64,000 nt of DNA from JBOGUF01 sp050696075. GTDB taxonomy: Bacteria > Chloroflexota > Chloroflexia > Thermomicrobiales > UBA6265. A program made the position numbers and the translations under genes. The stretch is taken from assembly GCA_050696075.1 (NCBI GenBank), contig JBOGUF010000059.1:62001-126000 (forward strand), in the 5' to 3' direction. The notes below the pieces were generated by a model, which saw only the letters and a program-made list of their open reading frames with translations, was not told where the DNA came from and searched no databases. The stretch's first letter is position 1, and the number at the start of each line of letters is the position of its first letter. Positions 1 to 9,022 of this stretch are shown here, one piece after another.

Positions 1-548
1 CGCGGCCCGCGCGGCGGTCGACCTCGCGGCAGATTCAGGATTTGCGGGCGATCCCCTGGGTCTTTTCCTGGACGCAGGCGCGCATCATCCTGCCGGGCTG
101 GTTCGGGATGGGTACGGCGTTAGCGCGCGGGCGCGACGAGTTCGGCCTCGACCTGTTGCAAGAGATGGACCGGGATTGGCCCTTCTTCAACGCGTTGGTC
201 AGCAATGCAGAACTGGCGCTGGCGAAGGCGGATCTCCGCATCGGTGAGCGCTACGTCCAGCTCGTCGAGCGGGCCGAGATGCGTGAACGCATCTGGTCCC
301 GCGTCCGCGCCGAATTCGATCTGACGGTTGAGACGATCCTGGCGGTGACTAGTCAGGTCCGTCTCATGGACCGCGAGCCGGTCTTGCAGCGCTCCATCGA
401 GCGCCGCAATCCCTACGTTGATCCGCTCTCCTTCATTCAGTTGGAGTTGCTGCGCCGCCTGCGGACAGAAGGGAAGCCAGAGACGTATCTCCGGCCGGTG
501 TTGTTGGCGGTTAATGGGATTGCTAACGCGCTGAAGAACACAGGATAG
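1..548 (+). CDS. ppc: Phosphoenolpyruvate carboxylase, C-terminal fragment (5' end outside window)
   Basis: The reading frame is open from the first bases of the window and ends at 548, giving about 181 residues of the C-terminal part of PEP carboxylase, a cytosolic anaplerotic enzyme that carboxylates PEP to oxaloacetate. The family signature IPWVFSWTQ followed by GWFGMGTAL is visible at the start, and the protein ends with the characteristic NTG after VNGIANAL. The family is normally about 880-930 residues, so roughly four fifths of the gene lies upstream. A TTG at 42 is an internal Leu codon, not a start. The stop lies only about 15 bases from the end of the convergent gene. Confidence 0.93.
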   Translation, partial: RPARRSTSRQIQDLRAIPWVFSWTQARIILPGWFGMGTALARGRDEFGLDLLQEMDRDWPFFNALVSNAELALAKADLRIGERYVQLVERAEMRERIWSRVRAEFDLTVETILAVTSQVRLMDREPVLQRSIERRNPYVDPLSFIQLELLRRLRTEGKPETYLRPVLLAVNGIANALKNTG

Positions 549-549
549 T

Positions 550-569
550 GGAGTACTGGGTACTCACCG
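550..569. repeat. Short heptad-like remnant at a convergent gene junction
   Basis: Two GTACTSR-type units lie tip to tail between ppc and the convergent propeller gene (GAGTACTGGGTACTC, a small palindrome). They resemble the GTACTGA/GTGCTGG units seen inside nadB at 17280. This is probably a degenerate relic of the same heptad family, but it is short and could be chance. Confidence 0.3.
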
Positions 570-2186
570 GGCGGTATCGCCCCCGCCGCCTGGCGCGGCT
601 GGGGCTCCCCCGTCAGTGTCGCCATCGCCGCCGATGGCGTAGAGGAAGCCATCGCGGCTGCCGATGAGGACGAGGCCGTCGACGACGGTGGGTGACGATT
701 CGATCTCGTCGGACGTGGCGTAGTTCCAGCGCCGGTCGCCGGAGAGGCGGTCGACCGCATAGACGCTGGCGCCGCTGGCGACGTAAACGGTGTCGCCGGC
801 GACGACCGGCGACGATGCGACCGGCATGCCCGTCGGCAGTAGCCAGAGCGGTTCGCCGGCGGTGGCGTCGAGCGCGTAGAGTCCCCCATCGTCACTGCCG
901 ACGTAGACTACGCCGTCGATGACGGCCGGCGACGATTCGCCGCCGATGCCGTATTGCCATCGCTCATCCCCGGTCTTGACGTCGACGGCGAAGGTCGTTT
1001 GGCTCTTGCTGGTAACGTAGACGGCGCCGTCGACCACCGAGGGCGCGGCGAAGACGCCGCCACCGGTCGGGAACTTCCAGGCGATCTTACCGGTGTCGGC
1101 CTTGATCGCATAGAGATTGCCGTCGTCGCTGCCGATGAAGACCATGCCTTCGGCGACCGCCGGCGAGGAGAAGATCAACCCGTCGATCTGGAAGTGCCAT
1201 TTCGCCTCGTGGGTGGCGATGTCGATGGCGTAGAGGTGGCCTTCTTGGCTGCTGACGTAGACGACGCCGCCGCTGACCGTCGGCGACGACTGGCCGATGT
1301 GCGGCATCCCGAATTGCCACAGCAAGGCGCCGGTATCGGCGGCGATCGCGTAGAGCGCGTACCCCCCGCCGATAAAGACCGTCCCGTTGGCGATGGCGGG
1401 GGAGGAGCGGACGATCACGTAGTCGTTGAGGTCGTATTCCCAGCGGTCTTCGCCGGTCGCCTCGTCGATGGCGAGGAGGGAACCGGACTTGGTGCCGACA
1501 TAGATGACGCCCTCACTCACGGCCGCGGTGGAATAGAGTTCGCCGCCGGTATGGACGCGCCACTCGATGGTAGGATCGCCGACGGGGCCGGGGCCGGGGT
1601 GCCGACCGGTGTGCGCCGGGTCGCCGCGGAACATGGCGACGGTGCCCTGGCCGGTCGTGCGGACCGGACTGCCGGCGGCGGTTTCTTCCCATTCGGCTTC
1701 GGCGGTCGCCTCGGCGTTCGCGGAGGCGGGGGCGTTAGCCGAGCCCTCGTTCACGGCCGGCGGATCGAACAGACGTACCCCGATGGCCGAAAGCGCGACG
1801 ACAGCGACCGCATTCGTCAGCAGGCCGGCTTTCGCCATCTGCGAAGGGTCGTGCCGCAAATGCCAGAATCCAAAGACCGCGAGTAGGATCCCGCTGGTCC
1901 ACATGCCATAGGAGACGGGCGGATCAATCGTGAAGATGACCGGGATCGCAATGAGGATCGCGCCGATCCAGGACCACCCCGCCCCACCGACTGGATCACG
2001 CCGGCGGCGTTTCCGGCGCCCGGCGTCGCGCAAAAACCCTGGCACGTCGAAGAAGGTCTCTTCGGTCGTGGTGGGAACGGAGACGGGTTCGATCGTGGCC
2101 AGCGAAAGACCACAGTTTGGGCAGAAGATGCTCGCGGCGGGGTTGGCCTGGCCGCAGGTGGGACACGATCGAATGAGGACACTCAC
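564..2186 (-). CDS. Zinc-ribbon, membrane-anchored PQQ-like beta-propeller protein
   Basis: 540-residue protein. A zinc ribbon at the N-terminus uses C8, C11, C22 and C25 (CPTCG...CPNCG). Three hydrophobic segments follow at about 71-87, 92-110 and 121-138. From about residue 190 to the end there are repeated propeller blades of the PQQ/quinoprotein type (pattern GxVYVGSxDGxLYAxDxxTGxxxW). The propeller is likely outside the membrane and the ribbon inside. Its function is unknown: related propellers are either alcohol dehydrogenases or scaffolds such as BamB, and no dehydrogenase partner is present. The GTG start at 2186 is chosen because GGAGG lies about 9 bases upstream; the same frame stays open to 2768 only as a shadow of the next gene. 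Confidence 0.8.
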   Translation of the reverse strand: MSVLIRSCPTCGQANPAASIFCPNCGLSLATIEPVSVPTTTEETFFDVPGFLRDAGRRKRRRRDPVGGAGWSWIGAILIAIPVIFTIDPPVSYGMWTSGILLAVFGFWHLRHDPSQMAKAGLLTNAVAVVALSAIGVRLFDPPAVNEGSANAPASANAEATAEAEWEETAAGSPVRTTGQGTVAMFRGDPAHTGRHPGPGPVGDPTIEWRVHTGGELYSTAAVSEGVIYVGTKSGSLLAIDEATGEDRWEYDLNDYVIVRSSPAIANGTVFIGGGYALYAIAADTGALLWQFGMPHIGQSSPTVSGGVVYVSSQEGHLYAIDIATHEAKWHFQIDGLIFSSPAVAEGMVFIGSDDGNLYAIKADTGKIAWKFPTGGGVFAAPSVVDGAVYVTSKSQTTFAVDVKTGDERWQYGIGGESSPAVIDGVVYVGSDDGGLYALDATAGEPLWLLPTGMPVASSPVVAGDTVYVASGASVYAVDRLSGDRRWNYATSDEIESSPTVVDGLVLIGSRDGFLYAIGGDGDTDGGAPAAPGGGGDTAR

Positions 2187-2289
2187 GTCCGGCGCCTCCT
2201 CTCGACATCGTCGTCTCGCCGGGCAAAAGAGGAGGATGACAGCTTCTAGAGTACCACGTTGCGCCAGATGAGGGGGAGGTTGGCCCCAA

Positions 2290-2934
2290 TCAATTGTCGC
2301 GTCTTCGCGCGACGCAGATCGTCCAGGGGAACGAACCGCCCAACCACTGCACGTCGAGGGATTCATCGACAAACGTGCCAAAGGCGCGGCGGCTCCAGAA
2401 GTTGCGGTGGTCGGGGTCGCTGCCACGAGGGCGAACGTTGAGATTCTTGCCGCGCGCCAAGTTGGCGTAGCAGAAGTACGGCTCGTGGGGCACGCTGAGG
2501 ACGACCGCTTGCTTGGCGACCCTGGCCAGCTCCGCCAATGCGGCCGAGGGGTTCGGCAAGTGCTCCAGGACCTCGAAGCAGCCGACGACGTCGAAGGTGC
2601 CGTTCTCGTACGGCAAATCGAAGATGTCGGCGGTGGTAAAGGTCGCGGTCGGGTTCTTGGCCGATGCTGCTTCGACCGAAGCCGGGTTGAAATCGAAGCC
2701 CACAATCGGCAGGCTTGGGAACTGGCGCAGCATGATCTCGGCGACAAATCCCTCTCCGCAGCCGGCATCCAGAAAGCTCTCTGGTGAGAGGTCGGCGATC
2801 CGGGCCATGATCCGCCGGTGAAACCGGTTGATCAGCTGGCGCTGAATTGGGTTGGCGTGGGTGTGCTTGCGAAAGTTGCTGGTGTCGACCGCGGCGCCGG
2901 TCGGATGGGTGGTCGATCGCTCGAGGTGGGTCAC
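2290..2934 (-). CDS. Class I SAM-dependent methyltransferase (UbiE/Methyltransf_11 type)
   Basis: 214 residues, cytosolic. The SAM-binding motif I is seen as FLDAGCGEG, followed by the acidic end of strand 2 (GFDFN), motif II around TADIFDLPY and the post-motif CFEVLEHL. This arrangement is typical of small-molecule, lipid or quinone methyltransferases, and the substrate cannot be told. The GTG start is preceded by AGAGGA at good spacing. It sits upstream of the propeller gene and downstream of the GT2/LPG-synthase-type pair on the same strand, so it may belong to one envelope or glycolipid operon. That link is inference from position only. Confidence 0.85.
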   Translation of the reverse strand: MTHLERSTTHPTGAAVDTSNFRKHTHANPIQRQLINRFHRRIMARIADLSPESFLDAGCGEGFVAEIMLRQFPSLPIVGFDFNPASVEAASAKNPTATFTTADIFDLPYENGTFDVVGCFEVLEHLPNPSAALAELARVAKQAVVLSVPHEPYFCYANLARGKNLNVRPRGSDPDHRNFWSRRAFGTFVDESLDVQWLGGSFPWTICVARRRDN

Positions 2935-2970
2935 GCTCGTCCTCTCGCCTGGCTGGGTGCGGATCGTTCG

Positions 2971-4029
2971 TCAGCCGCGGGAATGGTCGTCCGGCGCGGC
3001 AGCGGACATTGTGCCACGTCCGGGCGCGGCCGGCGACGCCGGGCCGTCGACGCCGGGCCAGAGGCGCACGCCGGCGTAGAGCACCGGAATGGCAAGGAAG
3101 AGCGCCACGCGGTAGGTCAGGGCGGCGAGGAGCACCGCGCCGGTGTCGGCGTCATGGATACGGGCCACGGCCAGCATGAGCGCTTCGCGGATGCCCGCGC
3201 CCCCGGGCACCGGACTGAGCATGCCAACGAGCACTGGGAGACTGGCAAGCCCCAGCGCGAGGGTCGCGCTGGCGTCGTCGGTTAGGGCGGCGAGTAGGAG
3301 CCAGAGCACAAGCGCCTGCCCGAGCCAATAGACGATCGTGGCGCCGGTGGCCAGGGCCGCCACGCGCGGACGACGCAGGGGGTAGGTCGCTGTCTTCTGG
3401 GCTAGGTGCCGCAGGCGGCCCCACCACCGGCCCTTTCGCCGCAGGTAGAGTGCCCCGGCAGTCAAGAGAAGGATGCCGGCGGTGATGATGACCGCGCTCG
3501 CGGTGAGCTGACCGTCAGATGGCCGGCCCAGCTCACCGATCTCAGAGCGGATGACGACCAGCCAGACGAGTGTGAAAAGCGCGAGGACGATGACATCGAG
3601 CGCGACCTCCCAAAGCGCGACCGCGCCGGTCTGGGCGGTGGTCAGACCGAGGGAGCGCTTGGTCAGAGCGGCCCGCGTCGGCACCGCCAGTCCGATCGGG
3701 GCGGCGTAGTTGACGACGACGGAGGTCAAGAAGGCTTCGGCGGCGCGGGGGAGGCGTGAGGCGCCGTTGATCATGAGGACCAGGATGTGCCAGCGGACCG
3801 AGAGGAGGGCGAGTCCGATGAGGTAGAGGATAAGTCCGGCCGCGATGGTCAGCGCGTCCGCGCGGCGAGCGGCGTCCCAGACGTCGCTAAATGACCCCTG
3901 CCGCCAAAGAATGGCCAGCGCGACCGCAACGGAAAAGAGAAAGATCAACGGCGTGGGAACGGCGGCGATGCGTTGCCACACGCGACGGCGACCGGCTGAC
4001 GGCTCTTGGGACTCGCCAGGATCAGGCAA
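2971..4029 (-). CDS. Lysylphosphatidylglycerol synthase-type transmembrane protein (UPF0104)
   Basis: 352 residues with about eight hydrophobic helices, matching the LPG synthase TM/flippase-like family (PF03706) in helix spacing. Family-typical features are VVNYAAPIGLAVPTR near residue 120 and GMLSPVPGGAGIREA near residue 290. Such proteins stand next to polyprenol-phosphate glycosyltransferases and are thought to move or modify lipids. The TTG start overlaps the last 8 bases of the GT2 gene, so the two are probably translationally coupled and work on the same lipid-linked sugar. There is no soluble aminoacyl-transferase domain, so true lysyl-PG synthesis is unlikely. Confidence 0.8.
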   Translation of the reverse strand: MPDPGESQEPSAGRRRVWQRIAAVPTPLIFLFSVAVALAILWRQGSFSDVWDAARRADALTIAAGLILYLIGLALLSVRWHILVLMINGASRLPRAAEAFLTSVVVNYAAPIGLAVPTRAALTKRSLGLTTAQTGAVALWEVALDVIVLALFTLVWLVVIRSEIGELGRPSDGQLTASAVIITAGILLLTAGALYLRRKGRWWGRLRHLAQKTATYPLRRPRVAALATGATIVYWLGQALVLWLLLAALTDDASATLALGLASLPVLVGMLSPVPGGAGIREALMLAVARIHDADTGAVLLAALTYRVALFLAIPVLYAGVRLWPGVDGPASPAAPGRGTMSAAAPDDHSRG

Positions 4030-5164
4030 GGTCGTGCCGCTCGCGTGCGGCGTGTTGCGGCAAGCCGATCGTCTCGCGGACGACGGTCAGCGGCTGGGCG
4101 CGGTGGGCGTTCTGCCCGTGCGCCAGAAATTCGCCGAGCAGACCGAGCGCGAAGAACTGCACGCCGATGACGACGAGCAGGACGGCGAGCATCAGCAGCG
4201 GCCGGGTGCCGATGCGCTCGTCGTTGACGAGGCGCTCGAAGGTCAGCCAGAGGCCGATGAGCACGCCGAGAACGCCGGCAGAAAGTCCGGGGACGCCGAA
4301 GAGATGCATTGGGCGTTGCCGGTAGTTGGTCAAGAAGGTGACCGTTAGCAGATCGAGGAACCCTTTGACCAGTCGCGACCAGCCGTACTTCGACTGGCCC
4401 CACTTGCGGGCGTGGTGCTGGACGGGAAGCTCGGCGATGCGGAAACCCTCGGCGTCGGCCAGGACCGGTGTGAACCGGTGCAGCTCGCCGTAGAGGCGAA
4501 TCGAGCGCGTAACATCGTGCCGGTAGGCTTTGAAGCCACAATTGAAGTCGTGGAGCTGGACGCCGGAGACGTTGCGGACGGTCCAATTGAAAATACGGCT
4601 GGGCGCGGTCTTGCCCAGCGGGTCCTGTCGCCGTTGCTTCCATCCGGAGACGAGGTCGTACCCTTCGTCGAGCTTGGCCAGGAAGTTGGGCAGCTCGTCG
4701 GGATCGTCTTGCAGGTCGCCGTCCATGGTCACAACGACGTCGCCCCGCGCCACGACGAACCCGTTGGAGAGGGCCTGCGCCTTGCCGAAGTTTCGCCGGT
4801 GTCGCAGGCCGACGATGCGCTCGTCCTCGGTGTGCAGGCCGCCGACCGTGCGCCAGGTGCCATCGGTCGAGCCGTCGTCGACGAAGATGATCTCGAAGGG
4901 GTGGCCGACCTGTTCGAGAACGTCGGTGAGGCGCCGGTGTAACTCGCCGAGATTCCCTTCTTCATTGTAGACAGGGATCACGACGCTGATGCTACCGATT
5001 GGCGGCAGACCGGACGTCGCATGCTCCGCTTCAGCGGCGACTTGCGATTCATGTTGCGCGCGTTCGAGCGTCGTCCGCGTCGGCGCCGCCACGGCGTCGA
5101 CCGCTGCCGCGGATCGTGCAGATCGCGGCGCGAACCGCGGGCTCCCTTCCACGGGCGTTCCCAT
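4022..5164 (-). CDS. GT2 glycosyltransferase, polyprenyl-phosphate sugar synthase type (DPM1/GtrB-like)
   Basis: 380 residues. After a ~55-residue variable N-terminus the GT-A domain begins at SVVIPVYNEEGN. The nucleotide-sugar aspartates are in FVDDGST and the metal-binding DXD equivalent is in MDGDLQDDP. Two C-terminal TM helices (around GVPGLSAGVLGVLIGLW and LLMLAVLLVVIGVQFFALG) fit the GtrB/dolichol-phosphate mannosyltransferase class, which loads a sugar onto undecaprenyl phosphate at the cytoplasmic membrane. It is coupled to the downstream LPG-synthase-type gene by an 8-base overlap. The N-terminal extension before SVVIPVYNEE is longer than usual and the start may be internal. Confidence 0.87.
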   Translation of the reverse strand: MGTPVEGSPRFAPRSARSAAAVDAVAAPTRTTLERAQHESQVAAEAEHATSGLPPIGSISVVIPVYNEEGNLGELHRRLTDVLEQVGHPFEIIFVDDGSTDGTWRTVGGLHTEDERIVGLRHRRNFGKAQALSNGFVVARGDVVVTMDGDLQDDPDELPNFLAKLDEGYDLVSGWKQRRQDPLGKTAPSRIFNWTVRNVSGVQLHDFNCGFKAYRHDVTRSIRLYGELHRFTPVLADAEGFRIAELPVQHHARKWGQSKYGWSRLVKGFLDLLTVTFLTNYRQRPMHLFGVPGLSAGVLGVLIGLWLTFERLVNDERIGTRPLLMLAVLLVVIGVQFFALGLLGEFLAHGQNAHRAQPLTVVRETIGLPQHAARERHDLA

Positions 5165-5225
5165 CCTCTATCTCGATGCGATCCGACGTACTTCAAAGCG
5201 ACGTCGCATGCCGACGCCATGTGAC

Positions 5226-5231
5226 TATAGT
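5226..5231. promoter_or_regulatory. Possible divergent -10 element (ACTATAGT palindrome)
   Basis: TATAGT reads on both strands because the site is the palindrome ACTATAGT. It lies 60 bases upstream of the minus-strand GT2 start and 110 bases upstream of the plus-strand small gene. No clear -35 is seen on either side, so this is tentative. Confidence 0.3.
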
Positions 5232-5339
5232 GCGCCTTTCCGCTTGGGCGCAAACGGGGCGGCGCGATGCCGTGGCACGCGGTCAGCGTGTAGAGTAGAA
5301 GACAAGGTTGGTTCGGATTGGGACATGCGAGGAGTGCCG

Positions 5340-5561
5340 ATGCCTCAGGAGATCACGCGAGAACTGTTCGAAAAGATCGATGCCGAGCTCGACGGCGCCA
5401 AGACGGCGGACGACGTGCGGCAGGCCTTCAAGCGGTATTACACCGATGTTGGGTGGAAGCGATTGTGCCGGCTCTTTGTGCTTCAGCATGGAGTCGACGA
5501 ACTGTGGTACGCCGAGCAGCAGCGGGCCAAGAAAAGCGCCGGCGCCGTCGGAGAAGAGTAG
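5340..5561 (+). CDS. Small conserved-looking protein of unknown function
   Basis: 73 residues, soluble, charged, predicted helical, starting MPQEITRELFEKIDAEL and ending in a basic/Ala-rich tail. The frame is open far upstream, but the ATG at 5340 is chosen because GAGGAG lies 5 bases before it; an ATG at 5325 is a weaker alternative. I do not recognise a family. It stands alone between divergent and convergent neighbours (GT2 gene upstream, anti-sigma gene downstream), so context gives no functional hint. Confidence 0.65.
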   Translation: MPQEITRELFEKIDAELDGAKTADDVRQAFKRYYTDVGWKRLCRLFVLQHGVDELWYAEQQRAKKSAGAVGEE

Positions 5562-5588
5562 CCGGCTCGACAGGCGCCGAGGAATTGT

Positions 5589-6638
5589 TTAGCGCGTCTT
5601 TGGTTGATCGGTGTCGAGCAACTCGCCGACGTTCGGGTCGATCCGCGCCGCCAAGGTGTCGATCCCGCTCGCGGGGTCAGCCTCGTCGATTTGCGGCCGG
5701 CCCGCCGGCTTGACGTGGACCGCTTCGTAGGCGGTAAATGGCTGATCGAGCGCCAGGACCGTCCCACCGCGACCATCCTCGTCGACGTGGAACTGCCCGG
5801 CCGTCACCATCTTGCCGCCTTTGCGCTCGAGGTAGACCTGGTAGCTAGCGCCACTTGACGACGGCGGCAGACCCCACACGAGCAGCATCGCTTCGGAGGT
5901 GCCGAGGTTGACGACGACTCTACCGTGGCCCTTCGACGAGCCTGTCTCGCGGGACGGCAGGTTGTAGACCAACGCGTCGTCGGACTGAACGAAGCCGTCC
6001 ATGGCGTCGACGGTCGCCTGCAAGCGTTCGGCTTCCCCTCGTGCGCGGGTAAGATCCTGCCGGAGGTCGCTGACGCGCGTCTGCGCTGTCATCGCGAAGC
6101 CGCCGACAATGGCGAGCGCAAGGACGAGCGGCACAGTCGCAAGTGGAACGACGACCGATTGCCGGCTCAGGAAGCGAGGAGTGCCGAAGTTCGGCCACGA
6201 CCGGTTCAACCGAGGTGCGAACCGCCGACCCTTTGTGTCGCCGGCCTCGGTGCCGCCACTCCCTCGAAAGGGGGCCGCGGCCACCGCGGGAATCGTCGCC
6301 ACCCTCGGTAACGTGTCGATAGGCAACGGCGCGGGCTCGTCGCGCGTACTCTGCGCGATGCGGACGAAGAGGGACGCTTTGACGTGGGCGGGTGGCCGCA
6401 TGGGTGGTGCGGTAAACGAGAGGAGCGTGGCGGTTTGCCGTGCCTGATCGAGCAGGTGGGCGCAGGGAAAGCAACGGTCGCAATGCACGGCTAAGGTGAT
6501 GGACTCATCGGGATCGAGCGCGCCGAAGGCAAATCCGGCGGTCAGGTCATGAACGTAGGCGCACGATACCTGTGGCCCCGGCGCGTCGTCGGCCGCCCCT
6601 CCGCGACCGAACGACAGATCGTCCGTGATTTCGCTCAC
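5589..6638 (-). CDS. Anti-sigma factor, RskA-like with N-terminal zinc-binding motif
   Basis: 349 residues. The N-terminal part carries HCDRCFPC, an HxxxCxxC zinc anti-sigma (ZAS) motif that would bind the partner sigma factor in the cytoplasm. A single TM helix (VPLATVPLVLALAIVGGFAM) crosses the membrane near residue 175, and the extracytoplasmic part contains an anti-sigma-K (RskA) domain with LVWGLPPSSSGASYQVYLE. The GTG start overlaps the sigma-factor stop by 4 bases (GTGA), showing coupled translation. By analogy with SigK/RskA, release of the sigma would follow regulated proteolysis; the signal is unknown. Confidence 0.88.
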   Translation of the reverse strand: MSEITDDLSFGRGGAADDAPGPQVSCAYVHDLTAGFAFGALDPDESITLAVHCDRCFPCAHLLDQARQTATLLSFTAPPMRPPAHVKASLFVRIAQSTRDEPAPLPIDTLPRVATIPAVAAAPFRGSGGTEAGDTKGRRFAPRLNRSWPNFGTPRFLSRQSVVVPLATVPLVLALAIVGGFAMTAQTRVSDLRQDLTRARGEAERLQATVDAMDGFVQSDDALVYNLPSRETGSSKGHGRVVVNLGTSEAMLLVWGLPPSSSGASYQVYLERKGGKMVTAGQFHVDEDGRGGTVLALDQPFTAYEAVHVKPAGRPQIDEADPASGIDTLAARIDPNVGELLDTDQPKTR

Positions 6639-7285
6639 GACAGTTCTACCTCGCTCCGTTCCAACGGTTCGATCAGTTCGTCGCCCAGATGCTCGCGTAA
6701 CTTTTGCAATCCCAGGCGCATCCGGGTCTTGATGGTGCCGAGAGGTTCGTCGAGCGTCGCCGCAATCTCCCGTTGCGTCAGACCCTGGAAGTAGGCCAGT
6801 TCGATCGCGGTCCGCTGCGGCGGCGGCAATTGTTCGAGCGCGATCCCGATCGTCTCCCGCAGGCTGGAGAGCCAGACCTCGTCTTCCACGTCCAGTCCCG
6901 CATCGGGGACCGCGGCGAGCACCGTCTCTGGCTCCTCGGCGTCGGCTTTTTGCGGTCGACGGCGGCGCTTACGCACTTCGTCGATGGCCATATTGTGCGT
7001 GATGCTCAGCAGCCAGGTAATGAACGAGCCGCGCGCCGACTTGAACGCTGAGCCTTGCTGCCAAGCCCGGAAAAAGACTTCCTGCAGCACTTCCTCCGCG
7101 AGCTGGGGATCGCCGACGATCCGTAACGCGAAGGAGTAGACCACCCGCGAGTACCGCTCGTACAGCACCTCCAGGGCGCGCGCGTCACCCTCGGACGCTC
7201 GTCCGATAAGGTCGACGTCGCTCAACTCGACCAGATTTGGCGGAGGGGCTTCGGTGTGTGCCGGCATCATCGTCGTCGGGGCCAT
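6635..7285 (-). CDS. ECF RNA polymerase sigma factor (SigK-like)
   Basis: About 216 residues. Region 2 is recognisable from LYERYSRVVYSFALRIVGD through the -10 recognition helix (AEEVLQEVFFRAWQQ) and ITHNMAIDEVRKRRRR. Region 4 (LPPPQRTAIELAYFQGLTQ, then REIAATLDEPLGTIKTR) is the -35-binding HTH. The start is chosen at the ATG at 7285, with a G-rich stretch just upstream; ATGs at 7324 and 7270 are alternatives, and upstream codons look non-coding. It forms an operon with its anti-sigma factor, overlapping by 4 bases. About 230 bases between it and folC probably hold its promoter. Confidence 0.9.
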   Translation of the reverse strand: MAPTTMMPAHTEAPPPNLVELSDVDLIGRASEGDARALEVLYERYSRVVYSFALRIVGDPQLAEEVLQEVFFRAWQQGSAFKSARGSFITWLLSITHNMAIDEVRKRRRRPQKADAEEPETVLAAVPDAGLDVEDEVWLSSLRETIGIALEQLPPPQRTAIELAYFQGLTQREIAATLDEPLGTIKTRMRLGLQKLREHLGDELIEPLERSEVELS

Positions 7286-7519
7286 TGCCCCCCGCGCGCC
7301 GGCCCGGCAACCCCGTGACCGCATCCGGTTGGGTATACGGCTGCGGCCATGTTCAGGGATGTGTCCAGCGCGCCTTCCAACCGTCAAAGCCGCCAGTGGC
7401 GCCAAAAATCGACGCCAATCCGGCAGTGCCAGTCTACTCCATCGACCACTCGCAACCGCGCCTTGCGGTCGCACTGTTCCCCGGCGCGGGGCGCGTGCCC
7501 GCTCCGGAATGGGTGCCCG

Positions 7520-8890
7520 TCAGTCCGCGACATCGGGGTCAGGCACGCCCAACCCCAACGCCTCGCGCGCCTCGGCCACCGTCGCCAGCGACCCGGTGAC
7601 GAGGACCAGCCCGTCCGGTCCGGCGAGACGCTCGGACGCGGCCAGAGCGGTCAGCACGTCGGTCGCGGTCGTCACGGGTTTCCCTACACTTCTTAACCCC
7701 TCAGCCAGCAATTCGGTTCCCATCGCCCGTGGATTGTTCGTGGAGGTGGCGACGAAGGAAGCCGCTATTGGCGCCAACGCCTGTGCCATCGCCGACGGCT
7801 CCTTGTCCGCCATCGCGGCCAGGAGGACGACGGCCACCCGATCGGGTTCGTTCTCCTGGACGGCGCTGGCGAGGGCAACGGCGGAAGCAGGCGTGTGCGC
7901 GCCGTCAAGGATGATCCGCGGCCGATCCGGGAGGTCGACGACTTCGTAGCGGCCCGGCCAGCGCACGGTGGCGATGCCGCCACGGGCCGACGCTTCGGGC
8001 ACGGAGAAGCCATGCCCATTGAGCAGCCAGGTGGCCGCGATGGCGACGCCCGCGTTCTCGACTTGATGCGAGCCGGCGAGGCCCGAACGCAGGCCGTCGT
8101 ATCGCCCCCACGGACCTTCGGCGGCGAAATCGGTCCAGGCGCCGGCAGTCTGCCAGTTCCGGCCCGACAGCAGGAGGTCGCTGCCCGCTTCGGCCGCCGC
8201 GCCTTCGATGACGGTGAGGGCTGCCGGTGACTGGGCCGCGACGACGACCGGTCGGCTCGGTTTGATGATGCCGGCCTTATTGGCCGCGATCTCCTCGATC
8301 CGGGCGCCCAAGACGCGGGTATGTTCGTAGTCGAGCGTCGTGATCGCGGAGACGAGCGGTATTACGACGTTGGTCGAATCGAGTGTGCCGCCCATGCCGA
8401 CCTCGACCACCGCCAGGTCGCAGCCCTCGGTGGCGAAGTGGCGGAGCGCCATCGCCGTCGCGAGTTCGAAGGCCGTGACCTCGCCGAGTTCCGGCTCATC
8501 CTGTTCGAGCGCGATCGCTTCGAGCAGCGCGACGCGGGTGAGATCGGCGAAAGTCTCTTCGGCGATGGCCTCGCCGTCGACGGCGATTCGCTCGCGAAAG
8601 CTGTGGAGGTGGGGCGAAGTGTAGAGGCCGACGCGGTAGCCGGCCGAGCGGAGGATGGCGGCGGCGAAGGCGCAGGTCGACCCCTTGCCCTTGCTGCCGG
8701 CGACGTGGATGATGCCTAACCTGTCGTGCGGGCGTCCCAGGCGGGCGAGCACCGCCTCGGTGCGGCGCAGCCCCAACGCCGCCGCCGCGTCGCCCCAGAA
8801 CGGGTTGCTGACGAATCCTCGATCGTAGGCCGATCGCTCCCAGATCGCGCGGAGCGCCTCGCGGTAGTTCCAGGTTCCCAGTCCGTTCAT
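7520..8890 (-). CDS. folC: Folylpolyglutamate synthase / dihydrofolate synthase
   Basis: 456 residues, cytosolic, Mur-ligase fold. The P-loop GSKGKGST follows IIHVAG, the Mur-ligase substrate segment is YTSPHLHSFRERI, and the TDS/ATP-Mg region reads VEVGMGGTLDSTNVV. The C-terminal ligase domain contains ILDGAHTPAS. The enzyme adds glutamate to folates (and dihydropteroate in bifunctional forms). The ATG at 8890 (MNGLGTWNY) is chosen with GGCGGGA upstream; the frame stays open to 9028 but those codons overlap the divergent regulator's promoter. Nothing in the flanks is folate-related. Confidence 0.92.
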   Translation of the reverse strand: MNGLGTWNYREALRAIWERSAYDRGFVSNPFWGDAAAALGLRRTEAVLARLGRPHDRLGIIHVAGSKGKGSTCAFAAAILRSAGYRVGLYTSPHLHSFRERIAVDGEAIAEETFADLTRVALLEAIALEQDEPELGEVTAFELATAMALRHFATEGCDLAVVEVGMGGTLDSTNVVIPLVSAITTLDYEHTRVLGARIEEIAANKAGIIKPSRPVVVAAQSPAALTVIEGAAAEAGSDLLLSGRNWQTAGAWTDFAAEGPWGRYDGLRSGLAGSHQVENAGVAIAATWLLNGHGFSVPEASARGGIATVRWPGRYEVVDLPDRPRIILDGAHTPASAVALASAVQENEPDRVAVVLLAAMADKEPSAMAQALAPIAASFVATSTNNPRAMGTELLAEGLRSVGKPVTTATDVLTALAASERLAGPDGLVLVTGSLATVAEAREALGLGVPDPDVAD

Positions 8891-8963
8891 AAATTCCCGC
8901 CACCCGCACACGCCACTTCCCGGCGCTCTCGACGATGGGCGAAACCAATCCATTCGCCCCGCG

Positions 8964-8969
8964 TATAGT
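8964..8969 (+). promoter_or_regulatory. Possible -10 element for the LuxR-type regulator
   Basis: TATAGT lies 54 bases upstream of the start at 9023, in the 132-base divergent gap between folC and the regulator gene. No convincing -35 is visible at 17 bases. Confidence 0.3.
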
Positions 8970-9022
8970 ATGGTAGACGCGACCGCATTCCGACCCAACT
9001 TTGCTCGCTTCGGAGGAGCCCG

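Noticed and set aside
2187..2768. N-terminal extension of the propeller protein
   Set aside because: Codons upstream of GTG 2186 read antisense-like, in another frame of the methyltransferase gene. A good ribosome site and the zinc ribbon begin at 2186.
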